From Caproicibacter sp046707225 (GTDB taxonomy: Bacteria; Bacillota; Clostridia; Oscillospirales; Acutalibacteraceae): a stretch of 64,000 nucleotides of DNA. The DNA lies in contig NZ_JBJKOP010000036.1 of the NCBI RefSeq assembly GCF_046707225.1, forward strand, positions 310,001 through 374,000. Direction: 5' to 3'. The first letter of the stretch is position 1, and each line of letters begins with the position of its first letter. Made by a program: the position numbers and the translations under genes. The notes beneath the pieces were generated by a model. That model worked only from the letters and a program-made list of their open reading frames with translations, was not told where the DNA came from and made no database searches. Shown piece by piece: positions 32,836-41,496 of this stretch.

Positions 32836-34467
32836 ATGGCAGCAAAGTATGTATTTGTAACAGGCGGTGTGGTTTCAGGACTTGGAAAAGGAATCACGGC
32901 GGCGTCTTTGGGGCGTCTTCTGAAATCCAGAGGACTCAGGATCACAATGCAGAAATTTGATCCTTATCTAAATGTTGACCCAGGTACGATGAATCCGTTT
33001 CAGCACGGAGAAGTTTTTGTCACCGACGACGGAGCAGAAACCGACCTTGATTTGGGCCATTACGAGCGTTTTATCGACGAAAACCTGACTCAGAACAGCA
33101 ATGTGACGTCCGGACGGGTCTATTGGAGCGTGATTCAGAAGGAGCGCAACGGCGACTACGGCGGGGGTACCGTACAGGTGATTCCTCATATTACGAATGA
33201 AATTAAATCCCGCATTTACGCAGGCAAGGAAAATGTGGACGTTGCGATCATCGAAGTCGGGGGAACGGTAGGGGATATTGAAAGCCAGCCGTTTCTGGAG
33301 GCGATCCGCCAGTTTGCCACCGAAGTCGGCCGTTCCAACTGTCTGTTTATACATGTGACTCTTGTTCCGTATCTCGCCTGCTCCCATGAGCATAAATCCA
33401 AACCGACCCAGCACAGCGTCAAAGAGCTTCTTTCCATTGGGATTCAGCCCGATATTATCGTGCTCAGATCGGAAAAGGAAATCGGCGAAGACATTAAAAA
33501 GAAAATCGCCCTGTTTTGCAATGTTGCGGAAAACTGTGTGATTGAAAATCTTGATCTTCCGCTTCTGTATTCCATCCCTCTTGCGCTGCGTGAGGAGCGG
33601 CTCGATGATATTGTGTGCAAACACTTTGCCCTGGATACGCCGGGCCCGGACCTGACGGAATGGATTTCCATGGTCAACACGGCCATGTCTTCGACAGAGA
33701 GTGTCACCATCGCGCTTGTGGGCAAATATATCGAGCTTCACGACGCTTATCTCAGCGTTGCGGAAGCGCTGACACACGGTGGATTCGGCAATAAAGTGAA
33801 GGTAAACATCAAATGGGTTGATTCCGAAACCATCAATGCGGAAAATGTATCGGAGATTCTTGCCGATGTGGACGGCGTTTTGGTTCCGGGCGGATTCGGT
33901 CAAAGGGGAATCGAAGGGAAAATCTCCGCGATACATTATGCCCGTGTCAACGGCGTTCCGTTTTTGGGCATTTGCCTTGGTATGCAGCTTGCATTGGTGG
34001 AGTACGCCCGCTACGTACTCGGCCTGACGGATGCGAATTCCGCGGAGTTTGATCCGCAGAGCACCAATCACGTCATCGACTTGATGCCGGAGCAGAAGGA
34101 CGTCGTTCAGCTTGGCGGAACCATGCGTCTGGGCAAATACCCGTGCAAGCTGAAGCAGGGTTCGAAGGCGTATCAACTGTATGGGGAAGCACCGCTGATT
34201 TATGAACGCCACCGCCACCGTTTTGAAGTCAATAACGATTACAGGGAGCAGTTTGAAGCGGCCGGTGTTGTATTCTGCGGCAGGTCGCCGGACGACCATA
34301 TTGTTGAAATGATGGAGGTTCCGGAGCATCCGTGGTTCATGGGCTCCCAGTTCCATCCGGAATTCAGGTCCCGCCCGAACCGCCCGCATCCTTTGTTCCA
34401 GGGCCTGATCGGCGCGGCTAAAAAGTACCATCAGGAGAACAATGAGCAGATGACCATTTCAGAATAG
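32836..34467 (+). CDS. pyrG: CTP synthase
   Basis: A 543-residue enzyme converting UTP, ATP and glutamine to CTP. The N-terminal synthetase domain has the P-loop VTGGVVSGLGKGITAASLG, the phrase FDPYLNVDPGTMNPFQHGEVF and EVGGTVGDIESQPF. The C-terminal class I glutaminase (about 290-535) has the nucleophile Cys in FLGICLGMQ and the His-Glu pair in SQFHPEFRSRP. The start is ATG 32836, with GGAGGG 4-5 nt upstream; an ATG at 32821 overlaps the ribosome site region. Full normal length. Confidence 0.97.
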   Translation: MAAKYVFVTGGVVSGLGKGITAASLGRLLKSRGLRITMQKFDPYLNVDPGTMNPFQHGEVFVTDDGAETDLDLGHYERFIDENLTQNSNVTSGRVYWSVIQKERNGDYGGGTVQVIPHITNEIKSRIYAGKENVDVAIIEVGGTVGDIESQPFLEAIRQFATEVGRSNCLFIHVTLVPYLACSHEHKSKPTQHSVKELLSIGIQPDIIVLRSEKEIGEDIKKKIALFCNVAENCVIENLDLPLLYSIPLALREERLDDIVCKHFALDTPGPDLTEWISMVNTAMSSTESVTIALVGKYIELHDAYLSVAEALTHGGFGNKVKVNIKWVDSETINAENVSEILADVDGVLVPGGFGQRGIEGKISAIHYARVNGVPFLGICLGMQLALVEYARYVLGLTDANSAEFDPQSTNHVIDLMPEQKDVVQLGGTMRLGKYPCKLKQGSKAYQLYGEAPLIYERHRHRFEVNNDYREQFEAAGVVFCGRSPDDHIVEMMEVPEHPWFMGSQFHPEFRSRPNRPHPLFQGLIGAAKKYHQENNEQMTISE

Positions 34468-34476
34468 CACTTCTCG

Positions 34477-34503
34477 CCGCCCCTGCCTTCTGGGGGCGGT
34501 TTT
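34477..34503 (+). terminator. terminator after pyrG
   Basis: CCGCCCC (34477-34483) pairs with GGGGCGG (34493-34499), then TTTT. Confidence 0.8.
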
Positions 34504-34587
34504 CCGTATTCCGGGTGAATGACGGATAGGATGAAGCGCGCGATTTTATACAGGAAATAGAACGCTGACAGAAAAAGGGAGGAAAAA

Positions 34588-35775
34588 ATGGAAAAACGAA
34601 CTGATCCGAAAACCGGCGCAGCGGTATCCCTTTTGGGCTTCGGAACCATGAGGCTTCCAAAGCTGTATGACGGGAAAGAGGACATCGATAACCAACCCGC
34701 CGAAGCGATGATTGATGAGGCGTACCGCAGCGGCGTTAACTATTTTGATACGGCTTACCCTTACCACGAGGGAATGTCGGAAACCTTTATTGGCCGCGCT
34801 TTAAAAAAGTATCCGCGGGAAAGTTTTTTTCTTGCGGATAAAATGCCGGGATGGCTTTTGAAGCGGTCGGGCGATGGGGAACGCATCTTTCAGGAACAGC
34901 TCAAAAAATGCCAGGTCGATTATTTCGATTTTTATCTCTGTCATTCCCTGATGAACCCGGACAATTATATCAGTCAATACGAAAAAATTGATACGATTGA
35001 ATTCCTGCGCCGTCAGAGGCAGGACGGCGCTATCCGCCGCCTCGGGTTTTCTTTTCACGGTACAACAGAAGATCTGCCGCGCATTCTTGACCGCGGAGAT
35101 TGGGATTTCGTTCAGATACAGCTGAACTATCTGGACTGGGATATTCAGGACGCGAAGACAAAATACCGTATTCTGGAAGAGCGGGGAATCCCCTGTATCG
35201 TGATGGAACCGGTCCGGGGAGGAAACCTCTGCACGCTCTGTGAGGAATCGGTTCGCATTTTGCAGGAGGCGCGGCCGGACAAAAGCATCGCTTCCTGGGC
35301 GATTCGTTTTGCGGCCTCCCTGCCGGGCGTTCTGACGGTTTTGAGCGGCATGAGCAGCATGGACCAGGTTCGTGACAATGTTGACACCATGAATCGCTTT
35401 GAGCCGCTGAGCGGGGAGGAACGCAATGCGCTGGTGCGGTCATTGGATGAATACCTGAAAAACGGGACAATTCCATGCACCGGGTGCCGGTACTGTATGG
35501 ATTGCCCGCACGGTGTCGATATCCCGGGGGTTTTCTCCGTTTACAACGAATGTGTGACCTCCATGAGAATACCGATCGCGCTCGGCTCACAGGCGGTCGG
35601 CAATCAGGAAGCAAAAGCATTTGTGAAGGCGTATGAGATGCTTCCGGAAGAAAAACGGGCTGAAAACTGCGTCGCCTGCGGCGAATGTATGCAGCACTGC
35701 CCGCAATCCATTCGAATTCCGGAGCGCATGGCGGAAATCACCAAGCTGATTTCGGAGCTCAGATCCAAGATATAA
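34588..35775 (+). CDS. aldo/keto reductase with C-terminal ferredoxin domain
   Basis: A 395-residue oxidoreductase. The barrel (about 1-275) shows LGFGTMRLP, NYFDTAYPYHEG with the catalytic Asp/Tyr, ADKMP with Lys, and DYFDFYLCHSL. The C-terminal part binds two [4Fe-4S] clusters through CTGCRYCMDCPHGVDIP (about 297-312) and CVACGECMQHCPQSIRIP (about 363-380). Such two-part enzymes are common in anaerobes and may exchange electrons with ferredoxin rather than NAD(P)H; the substrate is unknown. Single gene between two terminators. Confidence 0.9.
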   Translation: MEKRTDPKTGAAVSLLGFGTMRLPKLYDGKEDIDNQPAEAMIDEAYRSGVNYFDTAYPYHEGMSETFIGRALKKYPRESFFLADKMPGWLLKRSGDGERIFQEQLKKCQVDYFDFYLCHSLMNPDNYISQYEKIDTIEFLRRQRQDGAIRRLGFSFHGTTEDLPRILDRGDWDFVQIQLNYLDWDIQDAKTKYRILEERGIPCIVMEPVRGGNLCTLCEESVRILQEARPDKSIASWAIRFAASLPGVLTVLSGMSSMDQVRDNVDTMNRFEPLSGEERNALVRSLDEYLKNGTIPCTGCRYCMDCPHGVDIPGVFSVYNECVTSMRIPIALGSQAVGNQEAKAFVKAYEMLPEEKRAENCVACGECMQHCPQSIRIPERMAEITKLISELRSKI

Positions 35776-35782
35776 TTAAAAG

Positions 35783-35808
35783 GCCGTCCCGTTGAGGGGA
35801 CGGCTTTT
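35783..35808 (+). terminator. terminator between convergent aldo/keto reductase and fprA
   Basis: GCCGTCCC (35783-35790) pairs with GGGACGGC (35797-35804), then TTTTA. The complementary side AAAA at 35779-35782 gives a partial T-run leftward. Confidence 0.8.
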
Positions 35809-35827
35809 ATTCGTTCAAGGCCCGGTC

Positions 35828-37039
35828 TCAAAGGGACGGTTTTATCGATTGTACAATACCTTCCGCAAGGGCGTCAAGGTCCTCAAGATTGTTTTCATTC
35901 ATGGAGGAATTGATCGTCAACTGGTCGTCCAGGACCTCCATGTCTTTCATTTCGTTCTCTAAAAATTCTCTCATCAACGTTCCGGATTTACAGGCCCAAG
36001 AGCCGTTTTCCACAATGGCGACGGTGCGTTTTTGCACGTTCAGAGCTTTCATGTCCATCAGGAAGTTTTTCATCGGCGGGTAAATTCCCAAATTGTAAGT
36101 GACGGAAGCCAAAACGATATGGCTCAGGCGGAACGCTTCTGAAATCAGATAGGAGACGTCTGTTTTTGAAACATCATACATCACCACGTTCGGCATGCCT
36201 TTTTCAACTATTTTCGTGGCGAGCGCGCCGACGGCGCTTTCCGTATTGCCGTACATGGAGGAATAGACGATCATGACGCCCTGCTCCTCCGGCTCATAAC
36301 GGCTCCATTTGTCGTATTTGTCAAGAAAATAGCCAAGATTGGAACGCCACACAGGGCCATGAAGCGGGCAAATGATTTTGATATCAATAGTACCGGCCTT
36401 TTTCAGCAGTGCCTGGACAAAGGGGCCGTATTTTCCGACAATATTGGTAAAATAACGGCGGGCTTCGTCGATCCAGTCGCGGTCGAAATTTACTTCGTCG
36501 TTAAACATTTTACCGTCCAAGGCTCGAAAGGAACCGAAAGCGTCAGCCGAGAAGAGTGCGCCGTTTGTCGTATCAAATGTTACCATGGCTTCCGGCCAGT
36601 GAACCATCGGCGCGGCGACGAAAGCGACCGTGTGTTTTCCAAAGCACCGTGTGTCGCCTTCCTTAACCTCTTCCGTCCTGCCGTCTACCTGGAACCCGAA
36701 CTGGTGCATGAGCATAACGGCTTTTTCGGTTGTGATAATCTTAGCTTTCGGGTAACGCAGCAGAACCTCTTCAATCGAAGCGCCGTGGTCCGGCTCCATA
36801 TGATTGATGACAAGATAGTCGAGCGGCCTTCCGTTAAGCACATGCTCTATGTTTTGCAGAAGCTGACGGCAGGCCGACCAGTCTACTGTGTCAAACAAAA
36901 CCGTCTGCTTGTCAAGCAAAAGGTAGGAATTATAAGAGACGCCGTCCGGAATCGGAAAAATATTTTCAAAAAGAGCCAGTCTGTGGTCGTTTGCGCCGAC
37001 CCAGTACAGATCGTCCGTAATCTCCCTGACATTATACAT
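35828..37039 (-). CDS. flavodiiron protein FprA (O2/NO reductase)
   Basis: A 403-residue cytoplasmic protein of the type that reduces O2 to water or NO to N2O. The metallo-beta-lactamase domain binds two irons: His80, Glu82, Asp84 and His85 in NHMEPDHG, His147 in VHWPEAM, Asp166 in FSADAFGS and His227 in PLHGPVW. The flavodoxin domain begins about residue 253 with the FMN loop VYSSMYGNTES. Start at ATG 37039 with GGGAGGA 8 nt upstream; in-frame codons up to 37123 lie in the preceding gene. It is only 32 nt after the fusion gene whose tail is rubredoxin, the normal electron donor of flavodiiron proteins. Confidence 0.95.
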   Translation of the reverse strand: MYNVREITDDLYWVGANDHRLALFENIFPIPDGVSYNSYLLLDKQTVLFDTVDWSACRQLLQNIEHVLNGRPLDYLVINHMEPDHGASIEEVLLRYPKAKIITTEKAVMLMHQFGFQVDGRTEEVKEGDTRCFGKHTVAFVAAPMVHWPEAMVTFDTTNGALFSADAFGSFRALDGKMFNDEVNFDRDWIDEARRYFTNIVGKYGPFVQALLKKAGTIDIKIICPLHGPVWRSNLGYFLDKYDKWSRYEPEEQGVMIVYSSMYGNTESAVGALATKIVEKGMPNVVMYDVSKTDVSYLISEAFRLSHIVLASVTYNLGIYPPMKNFLMDMKALNVQKRTVAIVENGSWACKSGTLMREFLENEMKDMEVLDDQLTINSSMNENNLEDLDALAEGIVQSIKPSL

Positions 37040-37071
37040 AGTAAAATCCTCCCTTGTTTTTTTCTGGACCA

Positions 37072-38979
37072 TTACGCTTCGATGAAATTCGCTTTTTCTT
37101 CGCCGCAATCCGGGCAGATCCATTCCTCCGGAAGCTCTTCAAACGTGGTACCCGGGCGAACATCGCTTTCCTCGTCGCCCAAAGCGGGATCGTACTCATA
37201 GCCGCAGCCGATGCAGACGTAATGCTTCCATTGCTGCTTTACTTTCTTCACGGTAACTCGTTTCATCTTCTTCATCGGCGGCGCGGGCTGCTTCGGCTGG
37301 CCGTTGTCAAGCGCTTGGGTCAGAAGCGGAAGGACCTCCGTGACGTCGCCCACAATGCCGTAATCGCAATTCTTAAAAATAGGAGCATTGGGGTTATTGT
37401 TAATGGCGACGATGGTCGCGGCGTTTTTAATGCCCTTCAAATGTTGACCGGCTCCGGAAATTCCGCAGGCGATGTACAGATTTCCGTTAAACTTCTGTCC
37501 GGACATGCCGACGTAACGGTTTAAGGGGACGTAGTGCAGTGTTTCCGCAACCGGACGGGATGAACCGACCGATGCTCCGGCCTGAGCGGCAAGCGCGCGG
37601 ATCAGTTCCATGTTTTTGCGGTCGCCGATTCCTTTTCCGGCACTGACCACGCGCTCGGATTTGGTAATCGGTGTGTCAAGATCGATTCCTACGCTAAAGT
37701 CGTAACCGTCCTTCTTCAGTGCGTTCACCAGTTCTCCGACCTGGTCCTGAAGAGTTCCGTCACGGAAGATCATTTTTTTGCGCGCGCCGGTAATCGGCCC
37801 GCCGTGATGCGCTTTGGCTGCGGGAACCTCTCTTGCCATGCGGCCGATGATATGAGACGCAATCACAACTTTCTGGATTTCATTGGTTCCTTCGTAAATC
37901 GTGCAGATTTTCGCATCGCGGTAGAAACGCTCCACGTCCATTCCCTTAATATAACCGCTGCCGCCGTAAATCTGGAGGGCGTCGTTTACAATCTCCAGCC
38001 CGCAGTCGGAGGCGTATTGTTTGGCCATAGCGGCTTCCATCCCATATGGCTCGTGGTTTTGCTTAAGCTCTGCCGCACTGTATACAAGGAAACGGGAAGC
38101 GCGCAGCTTTGTCGCCATATCGGCAAGCTTGAACGCGATGTTTTGCTGCTGACAGATCAGTTTTCCGAACTGTTCGCGTTCTTTGGAATATCCCAGCGCA
38201 CTTTCAAAGGCGCCCTGCGCAATGCCGAGAGCCTGCGCGGCAATGCCGATGCGGCCGCCGTCCAGAGTTGACATGGCAATTTTAAAGCCGTCGCCCTCTT
38301 TTCCCAGCAGGTTTTCTTTTGGAACCTTGACGTCGTTGAACATCAGCTCCGCCGTTGCGGAGGAACGGATGCCCATTTTGTCATAGTGGTCGCCAAACTC
38401 AAATCCGGCCCATCCTTTTTCCACAATAAAGGCGCTGATTCCGTGTGTGCCGATATCCGGAGTCGTCACGGCGAACACAATGTAAGTGTCGGCTTTCCCG
38501 GCGTTTGTGATAAAAATTTTCTCGCCGTTGAGTATGTAGTGATCTCCGTCAAGAACTGCGGTCGTTTCCGTGCCGCCCGCGTCGCTGCCGGCGTTTACTT
38601 CGGTCAGGCCAAACGCGCCGAGCTTTTCACCTCTTGCCAGAGGAGCCAGATATTTTTGCTTCTGCTCTTCCGTACCGTAAGCGAAAATGGGCCACGAGCC
38701 AAGAGAAACATGAGCGGATAAGACGACACCGACGCCCCCGTCCACACGGGAAAGCTCCTCCACGGCGATTGCGTAGCTGATCATGTCAAGTCCCATACCG
38801 TCGTATTTTTTGGGATAGGGGACTCCCAGCCACCCCATTTTGCCCATTTTTCGGACCACTTCATCGGGGAATCGGTTTTCCTGGTCCAGAGTAAACGCCA
38901 GAGGTTTGATTTCCGTTTCCGCAAATTCACGGACTTTTGCTCGAAACGCTTCCTGCTCTTGAGTGGTTTTCAATAACAT
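37072..38979 (-). CDS. acyl-CoA dehydrogenase / ETF-alpha FAD domain / rubredoxin fusion
   Basis: A 635-residue three-part flavoprotein. Residues 1-380 are a full acyl-CoA dehydrogenase: GAFGLTEVNAGSD (about 122-134), FITNAGKAD, KMGIRSSATAEL and the catalytic base Glu363 in IYEGTNEIQ. Residues about 437-558 are the C-terminal FAD-binding domain of ETF-alpha (KGIGDRKNMELIRALA, GASVGSSRPVAE, LYIACGISGAGQHLKG, NAPIFKNCDYGIVGD), without the ETF-alpha N-terminal domain or any ETF-beta. Residues 586-635 are rubredoxin, with Cys589, Cys592, Cys622 and Cys625. Electrons could pass acyl-CoA, FAD, second FAD, rubredoxin iron, and then to the flavodiiron protein encoded next. An Rrf2 regulator gene lies upstream in the same direction. 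AAGGAGG precedes the ATG. Confidence 0.93.
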   Translation of the reverse strand: MLLKTTQEQEAFRAKVREFAETEIKPLAFTLDQENRFPDEVVRKMGKMGWLGVPYPKKYDGMGLDMISYAIAVEELSRVDGGVGVVLSAHVSLGSWPIFAYGTEEQKQKYLAPLARGEKLGAFGLTEVNAGSDAGGTETTAVLDGDHYILNGEKIFITNAGKADTYIVFAVTTPDIGTHGISAFIVEKGWAGFEFGDHYDKMGIRSSATAELMFNDVKVPKENLLGKEGDGFKIAMSTLDGGRIGIAAQALGIAQGAFESALGYSKEREQFGKLICQQQNIAFKLADMATKLRASRFLVYSAAELKQNHEPYGMEAAMAKQYASDCGLEIVNDALQIYGGSGYIKGMDVERFYRDAKICTIYEGTNEIQKVVIASHIIGRMAREVPAAKAHHGGPITGARKKMIFRDGTLQDQVGELVNALKKDGYDFSVGIDLDTPITKSERVVSAGKGIGDRKNMELIRALAAQAGASVGSSRPVAETLHYVPLNRYVGMSGQKFNGNLYIACGISGAGQHLKGIKNAATIVAINNNPNAPIFKNCDYGIVGDVTEVLPLLTQALDNGQPKQPAPPMKKMKRVTVKKVKQQWKHYVCIGCGYEYDPALGDEESDVRPGTTFEELPEEWICPDCGEEKANFIEA

Positions 38980-39070
38980 TGGAATTCCTCCTTATATGAT
39001 GATTTTCAGCAAATTTCTTACAGGCTTTCAAGCTTTGTTCCCGGAAGTTCCATGTTTTAAACTAGATGCA

Positions 39071-39086
39071 ATTAGTCCAGATTAAT
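39071..39086. promoter_or_regulatory. candidate Rrf2 operator before the fusion gene
   Basis: ATTAGTC-CA-GATTAAT is a 16-bp imperfect dyad (6 of 7 pairs) in the 153-nt gap between the Rrf2 gene and the fusion gene. Its centre TCCAGATTAAT resembles TCCAGAATGAT in the rrf2 promoter spacer (39580-39590, minus strand). Confidence 0.35.
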
Positions 39087-39132
39087 GCGACACTGAATTC
39101 CCTTTGCACGTTGCGCAAAAAAGGGGAGAAGA

Positions 39133-39540
39133 TCAGTCTTCCGACAGGATTTTTGACAGCCGGAAAGCCTTCAACTCGTCGTCCAGCTTTCGCTGAATCT
39201 GTTGAAGATGCTGATGCACCATGCAGGGCTTGCCGTATTTTTGGCGCCACGCGCAGGGGTAGCCCGGCTGGGTGCAGGCGCTGACCGACTTATCGGTTTC
39301 CATAATTTCCATTAAATCGTAAAGGCTTACCGTTTGAAGGTCTTTGATTAACCGGCAGCCGCCGTCTTTTCCGCGGGTGATGAGAACAAGCCCGGCGCGT
39401 TCCATCTTTTTGAGTATTTTATAAACAAACTGCTGCGGTAGCAATTCCTTTTTGCAAATATCCGCGGTCGTAACATGCTCTCCGCCCGACAGGGCCCGCA
39501 GAATCCGCAGGGCATAGTCCGTTTCCCGTGTAATCAGCAC
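39133..39540 (-). CDS. Rrf2-family regulator with three conserved-type cysteines
   Basis: A 135-residue winged-helix regulator. The start MLITRETDYALRILRALSGG and ICKKELLPQQFVYKILKKMERAGLV form the Rrf2 DNA-binding domain. Cys89, Cys96 and Cys106 (spacing C-x6-C-x9-C) lie where IscR, NsrR and RsrR hold their Fe-S cluster, so it probably senses redox state, O2, NO or Fe-S supply. It is transcribed toward the dehydrogenase/rubredoxin fusion and fprA, which it likely controls; a good promoter of its own is at 39573-39601. Confidence 0.9.
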   Translation of the reverse strand: MLITRETDYALRILRALSGGEHVTTADICKKELLPQQFVYKILKKMERAGLVLITRGKDGGCRLIKDLQTVSLYDLMEIMETDKSVSACTQPGYPCAWRQKYGKPCMVHQHLQQIQRKLDDELKAFRLSKILSED

Positions 39541-39572
39541 TTAACTTCCTCCCATTATTCGGTGACATTCAT

Positions 39573-39601
39573 ACTATATCATTCTGGATAGATGTTGTCA
39601 A
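39573..39601 (-). promoter_or_regulatory. promoter of the Rrf2 gene
   Basis: On the minus strand TTGACA (39601-39596), 17 nt, TATAGT (39578-39573). The spacer contains CTATCCAGAATGATATAG, a partial dyad that may be the autoregulatory site. Confidence 0.7.
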
Positions 39602-39633
39602 GTTTTATATGATAATTATTCCTAAAATTTTGT

Positions 39634-39664
39634 AAAAAAAGAGGATGGCCGCCTTGCCATCCTC
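39634..39664 (-). terminator. terminator of the upp operon
   Basis: GAGGATGGC (39641-39649) pairs with GCCATCCTC (39656-39664); the minus-strand reading continues into seven T (39640-39634). Confidence 0.85.
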
Positions 39665-39687
39665 TAAGAAAATAGGAAATGTAACGG

Positions 39688-40320
39688 TTACAGGGTCCCG
39701 AAGATCCGGTCTCCCGCGTCTCCAAGGCCCGGAACGATATAACCGTGTTCATTCAGATGGTCGTCAACCGCGGCGCAGTAAAGCTGAATGTCCGGGTGCG
39801 CCTCGGTCACCGCTTTAATTCCCTCCGGCGCAGCAATGATGCACATGAATTTGATGCTCTTCGGGTTGCTTCGCTTAATAATGGTGATCGCATCGACGGA
39901 GGAGCCTCCGGTTGCAAGCATTGGGTCTAAAACGATCACATCGCGCTGCTCAATGTCGCAGGGGAGTTTACTGTAATATTCGACGGGCTTCAGAGTTTTG
40001 GGGTCGCGGTACAGTCCGATGTGGCCGACCTTTGCCGCGGGTACCATTTGCAGCACGCCGTCCACCATGCCGAGGCCGGCGCGCAGAATCGGGACGAATG
40101 CCAGCTTTCTGCCTGAAATAATCTTTGTCTTGGCCAGGGCAACCGGAGTTTCCACCGTTGTTTCCTCCAACGGAAGGTCTCGGGTAGCTTCATAGCACAG
40201 AAGCATGGCAATTTCACTTACGAGCTGACGAAAGTCCTTGGAGCCCGTAGTTTTATCTCTGAGATAGGTCAGTTTATGCTGAATCAGCGGATGGTCCATA
40301 ATAAATACTTGTTTTTCCAT
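39688..40320 (-). CDS. upp: uracil phosphoribosyltransferase
   Basis: A 210-residue salvage enzyme joining uracil and PRPP to UMP. It starts VFIMDHPLIQHKLTYLRDK and has ATRDLPLE, VPILRAGLGMVDG, the PRPP loop VIVLDPMLATGGSSVDAI and the uracil-binding end GYIVPGLGDAGDRIFGT. ATG 40320 has GGAGG 9 nt upstream; an in-frame TTG at 40335 overlaps that site. Last gene of the rpiB-upp pair. Confidence 0.96.
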   Translation of the reverse strand: MEKQVFIMDHPLIQHKLTYLRDKTTGSKDFRQLVSEIAMLLCYEATRDLPLEETTVETPVALAKTKIISGRKLAFVPILRAGLGMVDGVLQMVPAAKVGHIGLYRDPKTLKPVEYYSKLPCDIEQRDVIVLDPMLATGGSSVDAITIIKRSNPKSIKFMCIIAAPEGIKAVTEAHPDIQLYCAAVDDHLNEHGYIVPGLGDAGDRIFGTL

Positions 40321-40345
40321 TTTTACATCCTCCAATCAATTTCTA

Positions 40346-40789
40346 TTAAAGCTCGCCCTGTTCAATTTTGGTGATTTCATCAACGCGCCGCTGATGGCGG
40401 CCGCCGTCGAACGGGGCGTTTAAGAACAGCTTTGCGAATTCAACCGCCTGCTCCTCACTGATGACTCTGCCGCCCAGACACAGAATGTTGGCATTGTTAT
40501 GGTGCCTTGTAATTTCGGCGCAGTAAGCGTTCGCGCAGACTGCCGCGCGGATTCCTTTTACCTTATTGGCCGCCATACTCATGCCGATTCCGGTTCCGCA
40601 GCAAAGAATACCGAGCTCGGCACCGCCGTCCGCGACAAAATGGGCGACCTGCGCGGCGATCGGAGCGTAATCAACCGAATTTTCGTCGAATGTTCCGAAA
40701 TCCTTATATGCCGTCTTTTCGGCGTCAAGATAGTGCTTAATGGCTTCTTTCAGCGCGTACCCGCCGTGGTCGGCTCCCAATGCAATCAT
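40346..40789 (-). CDS. rpiB: ribose-5-phosphate isomerase B
   Basis: A 147-residue sugar isomerase of the RpiB/LacAB family. It is identified by IALGADHGGYALKEAI, the catalytic Cys in ELGILCCGTGIGMSMAANKV, and RHHNNANILCLGGRVI. It interconverts ribulose-5-P and ribose-5-P and supports the PRPP that upp uses. Its ATG overlaps the end of tsaB by 4 nt. Confidence 0.96.
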   Translation of the reverse strand: MIALGADHGGYALKEAIKHYLDAEKTAYKDFGTFDENSVDYAPIAAQVAHFVADGGAELGILCCGTGIGMSMAANKVKGIRAAVCANAYCAEITRHHNNANILCLGGRVISEEQAVEFAKLFLNAPFDGGRHQRRVDEITKIEQGEL

Positions 40790-41496
40790 GTTTCATTTCC
40801 TCCAAGCTGTTTTTTTAAGGAACGCTCGGCCTGAGCTGGGCGAAGATAGAACGGCATTAATTCGGCGGGGGAGACCGTGCGGTTTTCCCGCACTGCGGCT
40901 TCGGCAGCCTCTGCAACTCCCCAGGCCCGCTGATAAATCAGCGGTTCCGGCGGCAGTAAAGCGCCAAGTTTTTGAAAAGACTCGGATTTCGCACAAAGTT
41001 TGGCTCCGTCTCCCGCAAGATAAATCGGGCCGCTCAGCTTTTCACATTCCGCCGCCAGTTCTTTCGCGGCGATAGCCCGGTCCGGCGTCAGCCTTTCCAG
41101 CAACCCTTTTCCCGCCCTGAAAAGGGCGTTGTAAACCTGCCCGCACCGGGCGTCCATGACGGCGCAGACAACGCAGTCCAGGTGGCTCAGATTGTGCGCA
41201 ATCGCTTCCAAGGTGGAAACACCCGCACAGGATGTTCCAAAAGGCATAGCAAGCCCTTTGATGCTCGCGATGCCGATCCGGATGCCGGTAAAGGAACCAG
41301 GACCGGACGAAACCGCAAACAGGTCGAGTTCGGACGGATTGACTTTGACGCATTGCAGAACGCTTTCAATCATCGGCATCAGGGTTTCGCTGTGCGTCAA
41401 TCCTGTATTCAGAAAATATTCCCCGAGTATTTTTCCGTCTTCCGTAATAGCGGCGGAGGCGGTTACCGCGGAGGAATCAATCGCCAGTATTTTCAT
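40786..41496 (-). CDS. tsaB: tRNA t6A37 modification protein TsaB
   Basis: A 236-residue protein of the ASKHA fold. It starts MKILAIDSSAVTASAAI and carries THSETLMPMIESVL and the TsaB phrase AVSSGPGSFTGIRIGIASIKGLA. It is a non-catalytic partner of TsaD in making threonylcarbamoyladenosine on tRNAs reading ANN codons. ATG 41496 has GAGGAGAG upstream. It overlaps tsaE by 20 nt. TsaC and TsaD are not in the window. Confidence 0.94.
   Translation of the reverse strand: MKILAIDSSAVTASAAITEDGKILGEYFLNTGLTHSETLMPMIESVLQCVKVNPSELDLFAVSSGPGSFTGIRIGIASIKGLAMPFGTSCAGVSTLEAIAHNLSHLDCVVCAVMDARCGQVYNALFRAGKGLLERLTPDRAIAAKELAAECEKLSGPIYLAGDGAKLCAKSESFQKLGALLPPEPLIYQRAWGVAEAAEAAVRENRTVSPAELMPFYLRPAQAERSLKKQLGGNET

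Noticed and set aside
32968..34431. Open frame of 487 codons on the minus strand
   Set aside because: Exact antisense of pyrG, a consequence of GC-biased third positions; no ribosome site and no family motif.
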